A DNA stretch of 64,000 nucleotides, taken from NCBI GenBank assembly GCA_937934645.1, contig CALGYZ010000065.1, positions 62,001-126,000 on the forward strand, given 5' to 3'. Positions within the stretch are counted from its first letter, which is position 1. Every line of letters starts with the position of its first letter. Source of the stretch: an uncultured Bacillaceae bacterium. Its GTDB lineage: Bacteria > Bacillota > Bacilli > Bacillales > Caldibacillaceae. The notes beneath the pieces were generated by a model. The model was not told the origin of the DNA. It worked only from the letters and a program-made list of their open reading frames with translations, and did not search any database. A program made the position numbers and the translations under genes. Shown one piece after another: positions 33,586-41,183 of this stretch.

Positions 33586-34116
33586 GTGACGGACAAGGAT
33601 CAATTAAATCGTTTTGCTAATGAACTGGCCAATAAATATACAGCATACTTCGATGTTTACCGGGATGAACCGGCCGGGGAAATGCCTATGTCCTTTATCG
33701 CCCTTTTTAAACGGAGAGACGAGCGGTACATGCTTTCAAAAAAAATAACCATTTACGGTGTGGAAAATCAACAGATCGTTTATGCCAAGGTATGCGGAGA
33801 AATCAAGAAGCTGTTTTTGAATGACTATGTATCGGCCATCAAAAAACATAGTGAACAATGTATTCCGGCTCATCATGAACATATGTCCACGGTGATTTTA
33901 GGATTAATGATCACGAATCATAACCTTGATGCGGAAATCATTAAGGAGGTGAGGCGCTTTCGGAAATTAAAGTTATTAAAGTTCGGTCTTAATGGTTGGT
34001 ATGAAATGTATCTGGCTGTTATTCAGCCGGAGAAAAGAAAAATTGTTATTCATCCAAAAGGAAAAACGTTTGTTTTTCCTATTGAAAAGTTTTTGAAGGA
34101 GGGAATGACAGTATGA
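33586..34116 (+). CDS. Unknown cytosolic protein overlapping cstA
   Basis: A 176-residue soluble protein with no signal or membrane segment. It has a mixed helix-strand pattern, a HHEHMSTVILGLMI segment that could bind metal, and a basic C-terminus ending in PEKRKIVIHPKGKTFVFP. No family is recognised. GTG 33586 follows GATGGAGG. The stop overlaps the cstA start by four bases (ATGA), implying translational coupling and perhaps a shared function with CstA. Confidence 0.7.
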   Translation: MTDKDQLNRFANELANKYTAYFDVYRDEPAGEMPMSFIALFKRRDERYMLSKKITIYGVENQQIVYAKVCGEIKKLFLNDYVSAIKKHSEQCIPAHHEHMSTVILGLMITNHNLDAEIIKEVRRFRKLKLLKFGLNGWYEMYLAVIQPEKRKIVIHPKGKTFVFPIEKFLKEGMTV

Positions 34117-35729
34117 GCGGGATATTGGTGATGCTTATTTGCGGATTCATTTTTATCCTTTCTTATTTCACGTACGGAAAATATCTGGATAAAAAATTAG
34201 GCATTGATCCGAACAGAAAAACGCCGGCGGTTGAGATGGCAGACGGAATTGATTACGTGGCAACAAGAAGGCCGGTTTTGCTCGGACATCATTTTGCGAC
34301 AATTGCCGGAGGAGGACCGATCGTCGGACCGATTTCCGCTGCTGTTTTCGGCTGGATACCGGCTATGCTGTGGATCGTGATCGGCAGCATCTTTTTCGGC
34401 GGGGTTCATGACTATGCCTCTTTGCAGGCTTCGATCCGGCATAAAGCCCAGTCCATCGGTACGATTATCCGGGAGTATATCGGTAAACGCGGGCAAACAT
34501 TGTTTCTGGCTTTTTCCACGGCAACCATCATTTTAATCGTCGGGGTATTTGCCGTTCTTGTTGCCGATACGTTTGCCAATGTTCCTGAAGCTGCCACGGC
34601 GTCCATATTATTTACCATTCTTGCCATAACTTTCGGAGTTTTGGTCAACCAGATGCGGGTTAATTTTGTTGCCGCCAGTGTAATCGGCGTTATTCTCATG
34701 TTTTTCTGCATTTATTTAGGCATTTTATTTCCAATTCAAATCAGCGCAACCGTATGGGTCTTTATCCTGTTGATTTATGCTTATATTGCTTCTGTTTTAC
34801 CCGTCTGGTTATTATTACAACCGCGTGATTATTTAAATTCTTATTTATTATACGGAATGATGCTCGGCGGCTTTGTCGGTATTTTGCTTGCCAATCCGGT
34901 CATCGAAATGTCCGGTTTCACCGGGTTTTACAACGAATCATTAGGGCCGTTGTTCCCGATTTTATTCATTACAATCGCCTGCGGTGCGATCTCCGGATTT
35001 CACTCGCTCGTTGCCAGTGGTACTACGGCAAAACAGCTGGACAGTGAAAGAAACGGCCGCTTTATCGCATACGGCGGTATGTTAATAGAAGGGTTTTTAG
35101 CTGTGATCGTTGTTATTTCCGTTGCTTACATGTCCAGTGATGTATTTGCTGCCAAACTGAATGAGCTTGGCGGGCCGATTCCGACTTTTGCCTCAGGCCT
35201 GGCTTATTTTATGAGTCACTTCGGTTTGCCTGAAGCAACCGGAATTACGTTCGTGTCATTGGCTGCATCTGCCTTTTTGCTGACAAGTCTTGACTCTGCC
35301 ACGAGACTTGGAAAGTACGCCGTTCAGGAATTTGCAGAAGGTAAATCAAAATTGTTTTCCAACCAATATGCCGCAACAACCGTGATTGTTCTCGGAGCAG
35401 CCCTTTTGGCTCTGTCCGGAACATGGAGTGATTTGTGGCCGTTGTTCGGTTCTGCCAACCAGATGCTCGGAGCATTGGCGCTTTTGGCTGTCGGTTCATG
35501 GCTGATCAAAAAAGGTGTAACATCCTGGTTTGTCGTTATTCCGATGATTTTTATGTTTATCGTTACTCTTTCTGCTCTGGTGATATTAATGCAAACAAAT
35601 TTTGTATCCGGAAACTATTTACTAGTCGTTTGCGGATTCCTGTTGTTTGTCCTTTGTATATTCCTTGTGATCGAAGCATGGAATTCGTATACAAAACATA
35701 AAAATAAAGATGTAACGTTTAAAGCTTAA
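34113..35729 (+). CDS. cstA: Carbon starvation protein A family transporter
   Basis: A 538-residue membrane protein with many hydrophobic helices (about 15). The CstA-family signatures are RRPVLLGHHFATIAGGGPIVGP, then HDYASLQASIRHKAQSIG, and further on FHSLVASGTTAKQL and LTSLDSATRLGKYAVQEF. CstA-type proteins import pyruvate in E. coli and have been linked to peptide uptake. It is at the end of the operon and is followed by a bidirectional terminator. ATG 34113 follows AAGGAGGG. Confidence 0.9.
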   Translation: MSGILVMLICGFIFILSYFTYGKYLDKKLGIDPNRKTPAVEMADGIDYVATRRPVLLGHHFATIAGGGPIVGPISAAVFGWIPAMLWIVIGSIFFGGVHDYASLQASIRHKAQSIGTIIREYIGKRGQTLFLAFSTATIILIVGVFAVLVADTFANVPEAATASILFTILAITFGVLVNQMRVNFVAASVIGVILMFFCIYLGILFPIQISATVWVFILLIYAYIASVLPVWLLLQPRDYLNSYLLYGMMLGGFVGILLANPVIEMSGFTGFYNESLGPLFPILFITIACGAISGFHSLVASGTTAKQLDSERNGRFIAYGGMLIEGFLAVIVVISVAYMSSDVFAAKLNELGGPIPTFASGLAYFMSHFGLPEATGITFVSLAASAFLLTSLDSATRLGKYAVQEFAEGKSKLFSNQYAATTVIVLGAALLALSGTWSDLWPLFGSANQMLGALALLAVGSWLIKKGVTSWFVVIPMIFMFIVTLSALVILMQTNFVSGNYLLVVCGFLLFVLCIFLVIEAWNSYTKHKNKDVTFKA

Positions 35730-35734
35730 AAGCC

Positions 35735-35800
35735 GAAAAAAAGCGGAGATTATACTGGTAACCGGGATATAATCCCGGAACCGGCAAATCTCCGGCTTTA
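35735..35800. terminator. Bidirectional terminator, nested stems
   Basis: GCGGAGATT/AATCTCCGGC encloses CCGGGAT/ATCCCGG. The minus strand has CTTTTTTTC after its stem; the plus strand has CTTTATTT. Confidence 0.7.
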
Positions 35801-38314
35801 TTTGCTTTTATTTTTGTCCAGGAAGTTATCGATAAATTCATTTAACGGCAGCGGACGGCTGAAATAATATCCTTGGGCAAATATATTTGGGTATTTTTTC
35901 AAAAAGTTTAAGTGCTCCTTTGTTTCCACACCTTCCGCCACGATCTTTACTTGTAAGTTTTGTCCCATGGTAATAATTGCATTCGTTAATCGGGCAATTT
36001 TTTTGTCAGTGTAAACGTTAAAAATATATGATCTGTCGATTTTTAGTGTATCGACCGAGATTTGTTTTAAATAACCGATTGAAGAAAAGCCTTTGCCGAA
36101 ATCGTCAATGGCTATCCGGAAGTTTTTCTCTTTTAATGTTGAAATGGTCTGGATTAAAACCGGATCGTCCTGCAGTGTCATGGACTCGGTAATTTCAAAT
36201 TCGATGTCGGAAGGATTCAGCTGATGGTGTTTGACAATTTTATCCACTGCATTCAAGAATTCCGGATGCTTTAATTGTTTTAAGGATAGGTTAATGCTGA
36301 CATATAAATCTTTATGCCCTTTTTTCTTTAAGAGAGCCGTATCCCTGCATGCCAGGTTGATAATGTATGTTCCGATCGGAATGATCAATCCGTTTTTCTC
36401 GGCAACAGAAATAAACTCTACCGGTGATATATATCCTTCTTCCGGATGGTACCACCGCGCGAGGGCTTCCAATCCGATTATCTTTTTTGTTTCCGTATCA
36501 ACGATCGGCTGATAGTGGACCGTGATTTCCTGGTTAACCAATGCCCAATATAAGTTTTGTTCAATCCAGCTTTTCCTTATCCGTTTATATTCAAGATCAT
36601 CATTGTAAAACAGGTAATTATTTTTTCCTGCTTTTTTTGCTTCGAATAAGGCGATGTCGGCAACCTGGATCAATTTCTCAACGTTGATGCCGTCAAAGGG
36701 AAACATACTGATTCCGATGCTGATTGTCGTGAAAATTTCATTTCCCTTTACAGGAATAGACTCATGAAAGCTTTCCAAAATCTCCTTCACTTTCTTTTCG
36801 ACCCGGGGCTTATTACCATCTATAATAATTCCGAATTCATCCCCGCTGATATGGGCAACAAAGCCGTCACACATTGAAACGAGCCTGTTTCCGACGGTTT
36901 TCAGAATTTCATCCCCGATCATGTGTCCATACGTATCATTTATATTTTTAAAATCATCGATGTCTATAACGATGAAGGCGAAATTGTCCGGGATTCCGGT
37001 TTCTTCAATTTTTTCCTGCAATTTTTTTATTAAATAATGCCGGTTCGGTAAATTCGTCAATTGATTATGGAAAGCGAGATATTCAATTTTATTTACGTAT
37101 TCTTTTTGTTTTGTAATATCCTGAAATACGACTACTGCTCCGGTGACTTCGTTTTCTTCAATCAACGGAGTAGAAACATAGGAGACGGAAAATTTACTGC
37201 CATCTTTCCGGAAAAACAAATCATCATCAACACGAATTTGTTCTTTTTTCTCGATGCTGAGGCAAACCGGGCATTCTGATGCTGGTAAATTTTCACCCGA
37301 GGGTTTCTTTTTGTGGATCAATTCATGAATTTCAAAGTCTAAAATTTCGTTTCTGCGGAATCCGAGGAGCCGTTCACCTTCCCGGTTAATAAAGGTCAAC
37401 TTTTTGTTTTTATCAACAACAAATACACCTTCACCAAGGGAAGATGTAATAGTTTTCAACCGGTTTTTGCTTCTGATGAGCTCTTTCCTGGTTTTTGTCC
37501 AATTGTCAATAGGTTCTTTGATTGTTGCCAGATAGAGAGCTCTTAACAAAAATGCAAAGCCGGATATTTTATACATATGGCCGAGTATGTACATTGCTTC
37601 ATAGATGTGGAAATACCGGGTGAATATAAACTCGCTTAACAATAAAAAAACAATAGCATTGATTAAGTCAATTGTGATCCGGTTTTTATTTTCTCTATAT
37701 TTGAAATACAATTTTATCAGCGTAATCATGAGAAGACTGATGATAATCATTTCAATAGCGAATTTCAGAGGAGTTGAAGAAGTCCCTCCGGTTGTAAGCA
37801 ACGGTAAAGAATTTTCAAAGAGGATGATAAATATTAACAAAAAGGTTATATAAACGATGGTATTGATCGCGTAAATTTTTTTGTTCTTTTGCGGTACGCT
37901 TTTATTTTTCATAAAAACAACAATATAGAAAATGAAACTGGCCTGGGTCAAACGGGCCAATATCCAAAACCACATCGCAATAGCCGCTGAGCTTTCCAGA
38001 AAAATGAATCCGCTCATTCCGTTGTATGTTAATGTATGGAGAAAATCCAGCGTGCCTGTTGTGAAAAATCCTGCAGCATACAATAAACGGTCCTTGGACT
38101 GTTTATAATTAAAAACGATCCACGATTGAAAGGCGATAAGATACGATATGATAATGCTGGCTAATTCTAGAACACTATGGATGGCTGAAAAATTATGTTC
38201 ACCAAAAATCAGCGGGTGACCTTTAAATGTATAAAATATAATAAAGAAAAATATAATTCCCGCCGCAATAAAAAACAAATTTCTTTTTGTATATTTATTG
38301 AGCTGCATATCCAT
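35798..38314 (-). CDS. MASE3-PAS-GGDEF-EAL protein
   Basis: An 838-residue membrane protein for c-di-GMP turnover. The N-terminus (about 10-265) has seven or eight helices in the pattern of the MASE3 sensor. A PAS domain (about 290-400) follows. The GGDEF domain has HISGDEF at about 490, with Ser in place of the first Gly. The EAL domain is complete: GLEALAR near 615, then NLSLKQ, FEITES, IDDFGKGFSS, LKIDRSYI, AEGVET and QGYYFSRP, so phosphodiesterase activity is expected. Whether the SGDEF half makes c-di-GMP is uncertain. The divergent neighbour is a DUF3147 gene. Confidence 0.9.
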   Translation of the reverse strand: MDMQLNKYTKRNLFFIAAGIIFFFIIFYTFKGHPLIFGEHNFSAIHSVLELASIIISYLIAFQSWIVFNYKQSKDRLLYAAGFFTTGTLDFLHTLTYNGMSGFIFLESSAAIAMWFWILARLTQASFIFYIVVFMKNKSVPQKNKKIYAINTIVYITFLLIFIILFENSLPLLTTGGTSSTPLKFAIEMIIISLLMITLIKLYFKYRENKNRITIDLINAIVFLLLSEFIFTRYFHIYEAMYILGHMYKISGFAFLLRALYLATIKEPIDNWTKTRKELIRSKNRLKTITSSLGEGVFVVDKNKKLTFINREGERLLGFRRNEILDFEIHELIHKKKPSGENLPASECPVCLSIEKKEQIRVDDDLFFRKDGSKFSVSYVSTPLIEENEVTGAVVVFQDITKQKEYVNKIEYLAFHNQLTNLPNRHYLIKKLQEKIEETGIPDNFAFIVIDIDDFKNINDTYGHMIGDEILKTVGNRLVSMCDGFVAHISGDEFGIIIDGNKPRVEKKVKEILESFHESIPVKGNEIFTTISIGISMFPFDGINVEKLIQVADIALFEAKKAGKNNYLFYNDDLEYKRIRKSWIEQNLYWALVNQEITVHYQPIVDTETKKIIGLEALARWYHPEEGYISPVEFISVAEKNGLIIPIGTYIINLACRDTALLKKKGHKDLYVSINLSLKQLKHPEFLNAVDKIVKHHQLNPSDIEFEITESMTLQDDPVLIQTISTLKEKNFRIAIDDFGKGFSSIGYLKQISVDTLKIDRSYIFNVYTDKKIARLTNAIITMGQNLQVKIVAEGVETKEHLNFLKKYPNIFAQGYYFSRPLPLNEFIDNFLDKNKSK

Positions 38315-38568
38315 TAATAAAACCGCCTTTAACCCGGCACTGCGGGTAAGTTATTATAATGTTGGCAATCTCTTATTCACCAACCTATATATAAGATACA
38401 TGAAGAGAAGGTAAATGTCGAAAAATGTTATGTTTCCTTGTTTTTAAGAGAGATAAAACAATAAGATCATAAACGTTTGAAAAAAATACACAACTTCAAT
38501 CATCTTTTCATTTACAATATAATATGTGAATCGAAACACAATTTATGGGGAATAAAGGAAGGATATTT

Positions 38569-38925
38569 GTGGATGAAATTTCCCTTTTTGGCATTATAAT
38601 CCGCTTTATACTGGGAGGCGGGGCAGTCGTTTGTTGTTCAATTATTTCAAAAAAAATCGGTTCAAAAGCAGGAGGAGTTTTTGCCGCTTTTCCCGCAGTT
38701 TTTATTTCCGCGCTGTTAACCTTGCGACTAGATGCACACGGAAACGAGCTGATTCTCCGTTCGATCACATTGGCAAAAGGTGCGCTCGTCGGAATGCTCA
38801 TGAATATAGTTTGTGCCGTTGCTGTTGTTTATTTCTGTACAAAAGTGGGATGGAAAAAGGGACTTGTCCATTCGCTGATTGGATGGTTGATCATTTCTCT
38901 CGGTTATGCGGTAATGATCGGATAG
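38569..38925 (+). CDS. DUF3147 membrane protein (first of a pair)
   Basis: A 118-residue membrane protein with four hydrophobic helices. The shared motif GGVFAAFPAVF is near 37-47 and TLAKGALVGM comes later. GTG 38569 lies behind AAAGGAAGG at six bases. A second DUF3147 gene follows 49 bases later with the same helix pattern, so the two probably form a heteromer. Function is unknown. It lies divergent from the GGDEF-EAL gene. Confidence 0.78.
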   Translation: MDEISLFGIIIRFILGGGAVVCCSIISKKIGSKAGGVFAAFPAVFISALLTLRLDAHGNELILRSITLAKGALVGMLMNIVCAVAVVYFCTKVGWKKGLVHSLIGWLIISLGYAVMIG

Positions 38926-38974
38926 TATTCATTTTGCAAAAAAAGAAAAACAAAATAATAATGGAGGATAAAAG

Positions 38975-39334
38975 TTGAACCTTGACTTATTTATCCGGTT
39001 TATGGTTGGAGGTTTGGCAGTTGTTTTAAGTTACGTTACGTCGGTTCTTTTGCCATGGGAGGTTATAGGGGGGATTTTCGCTGCTTTTCCGGCTGTTATG
39101 GTTGTAGCTGTTATGATGATGGGGATGAAAAACGGGTCAAAAGCAGCGGCAAAAACCGCCGGCGGATCGGTATATGGCATGATTGGCTGTTTGATTTGTG
39201 TTATTTCCGTATTATTCAGCCTAAAATTTACGAAACAATGGACACTCAGTGTGATGATCGGACTTATTGCTTGGTTTTTCAGTTCTTTCTTTCTTGTACA
39301 GTTAAAAGAGAAAAAAAGAAAAATCCTGTCCTGA
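38975..39334 (+). CDS. DUF3147 membrane protein (second of a pair)
   Basis: A 119-residue membrane protein with four hydrophobic helices. The core IGGIFAAFPAVM at about 31-42 aligns with that of the preceding gene, followed by AAKTAGGSVYGMIGC. A basic tail (VQLKEKKRKILS) marks the cytosolic end. TTG 38975 follows TGGAGG. It is convergent with a GGDEF gene, with a 12-bp palindromic stem between them. Confidence 0.78.
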   Translation: MNLDLFIRFMVGGLAVVLSYVTSVLLPWEVIGGIFAAFPAVMVVAVMMMGMKNGSKAAAKTAGGSVYGMIGCLICVISVLFSLKFTKQWTLSVMIGLIAWFFSSFFLVQLKEKKRKILS

Positions 39335-39344
39335 GCTTCGTGCT

Positions 39345-39372
39345 CTTTACTCCGGGAATACCCGGAGTAAAG
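39345..39372. terminator. Symmetric hairpin between convergent genes
   Basis: CTTTACTCCGGG-AATA-CCCGGAGTAAAG is a perfect 12-bp stem. Neither strand has a T run, so it is a candidate terminator only. Confidence 0.5.
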
Positions 39373-39377
39373 AAGAT

Positions 39378-40964
39378 TCAACCTTTTTGTATATATGTCC
39401 GCTGTTTGACAACAATTGTATTCCTCGTCTTTTTTGCTTCGTATAATGCTTCATCAACCCTTCTGTACAGATCGTTAAAATGATCATTCTTTTCCCATTC
39501 CGTTATGCCGATACTGACCGTAAAATTGATACAATGTTTATGAACCTGGATTTCACAATTATTGATCTTTCTTTGAATCCGCTTGGCCATTTTATATGCG
39601 GAATCAACATTTGTTTCCGGAAGAATGATCAAAAATTCTTCGCCTCCGAACCGTCCAATGACATCACTGGAACGGATCGAGGCGTGAAAAACACGTGCCG
39701 CCTTCTGCAGCACAATATCTCCGGTATCATGGCCGTAACGGTCGTTAACGGATTTAAAATGATCGATATCAAGCAACAAAATCGAAAACGTTCTTCCGGA
39801 TAATCCGGCTTCATAAATTTGGGACATGATATATTGATCAATAAATCTTCTATTATATAAGCCTGTTAAAAAATCTGTCCGTGCTTCGATTGAACGGATT
39901 TCATTGATCGACTCCAGCTCTTCGACCGTCTTTTTCAATTGAATATTTTTTTCCTCCAGTTCCTTTGTAACTTGTTTCAACATTTGATTCAGCTTATTAT
40001 TTTCATCAAGCATAATGAGCTGGCGGATAAACAGCAATAAGAAACTTATGAATATCGCGATCAGGAGTCCATCCATGTCTACGTTATTATAAAGATAGAT
40101 GGTAATCAGGAAAACAATGTAAAATAAAGGGACAAAAAGAGAATGGGTGAAGTTCCGCAACTCCTGTTCCTTTACGGAATCATCCTGATTGTCTGCTGGA
40201 TAAAGACTGCTCAAGCCGATAAAGAACACAGCAATAGTTCGTAAAGGAATGAGATATACTCTCGCCTCCTGTATATTGGAAACGCTTAAATAAAAGAACA
40301 GCAGATCGATAATAAAATAACCTGATATACTCCAGCCAATGACTGTCAAAGTTTTTTGCGATACATGTCTCAATGAAGTAAAAAGCTTTCCTTGGATAAT
40401 TCCGAACAATATGAGCAAGTCCAGGGCAAGATAGGCAATGGACATGGTTAAACCGGACATGCTGATCTTTGAATGTCTCCATAAAAAATCCCGGAGAAAA
40501 TACCAGCTTGATGAACTGGCGACAATGGCTGTAATGACGATATCAACAATAGTCATCATCATTTGGTATTTATTTTGGTTTTTTAAAGTTATATAAACGA
40601 TCCCGAAAAGGATCAGAATCAGCTGAAGAAGAAACAGAAAATCATAAGTACCAGGGAACGGAGGATCTTTTGACATGAACAAACGGAATAATATTCTGTA
40701 AAGTTCCGCTGCCAGATATACTATGATTCCGGTAAATATACAGCTCCAAAATAGTTTTCCAACCCGGTTTTCATGATTGGTTATTGCTTTGGAAAGCAAG
40801 AATGCCGATAGAACTGGAGCCGTCAATGAAAAAATCCCGGTCAATAGAATTTTTCCTGAACTTTCAGGGAAAAAATGGATTATAAATATAAAGATGATTG
40901 TATGAAAAGAAATCCCGTATAACAACAACGTTTTTAATGGAAGTTTCCCGGAAAAAAAGGCCAT
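39378..40964 (-). CDS. Membrane-bound diguanylate cyclase
   Basis: A 528-residue protein. Nine or ten hydrophobic helices (about 8-320) form a membrane sensor, followed by a coiled coil (330-365, MLKQVTKELEEKNIQLKK) and a GGDEF domain. The active site is GRFGGEEF at about 440, and RSSD a few residues before is the inhibitory RxxD site, so the enzyme should make c-di-GMP and be inhibited by it. No other effector domain is present. With the GGDEF-EAL protein across the DUF3147 pair it forms a c-di-GMP locus. Confidence 0.9.
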   Translation of the reverse strand: MAFFSGKLPLKTLLLYGISFHTIIFIFIIHFFPESSGKILLTGIFSLTAPVLSAFLLSKAITNHENRVGKLFWSCIFTGIIVYLAAELYRILFRLFMSKDPPFPGTYDFLFLLQLILILFGIVYITLKNQNKYQMMMTIVDIVITAIVASSSSWYFLRDFLWRHSKISMSGLTMSIAYLALDLLILFGIIQGKLFTSLRHVSQKTLTVIGWSISGYFIIDLLFFYLSVSNIQEARVYLIPLRTIAVFFIGLSSLYPADNQDDSVKEQELRNFTHSLFVPLFYIVFLITIYLYNNVDMDGLLIAIFISFLLLFIRQLIMLDENNKLNQMLKQVTKELEEKNIQLKKTVEELESINEIRSIEARTDFLTGLYNRRFIDQYIMSQIYEAGLSGRTFSILLLDIDHFKSVNDRYGHDTGDIVLQKAARVFHASIRSSDVIGRFGGEEFLIILPETNVDSAYKMAKRIQRKINNCEIQVHKHCINFTVSIGITEWEKNDHFNDLYRRVDEALYEAKKTRNTIVVKQRTYIQKG

Positions 40965-41129
40965 TGGTCATATCTCCCTGTATTATGGTAGGTTAGTGAT
41001 CAATCATGCCGTGTTTTTTCTAGGAATTTATAAATGGTACTATTTGCCTATATTTTACCAGAAAAATATTGCTTATTCTACGACCTTAACCTTTAAAAGA
41101 TTATTTCCGGTAAAACGTAAGCATTCCGC

Positions 41130-41176
41130 CAGAAATAAGAAACGGGCAACGGAGCGTAAACAGCCTCCGTTGCCCG
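41130..41176 (-). terminator. Terminator of the Ca2+-ATPase gene
   Basis: CGGGCAACGGAG/CTCCGTTGCCCG with a ten-base loop. The minus strand continues TTTCTTATTT. Confidence 0.8.
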
Positions 41177-41183
41177 GAAAATT

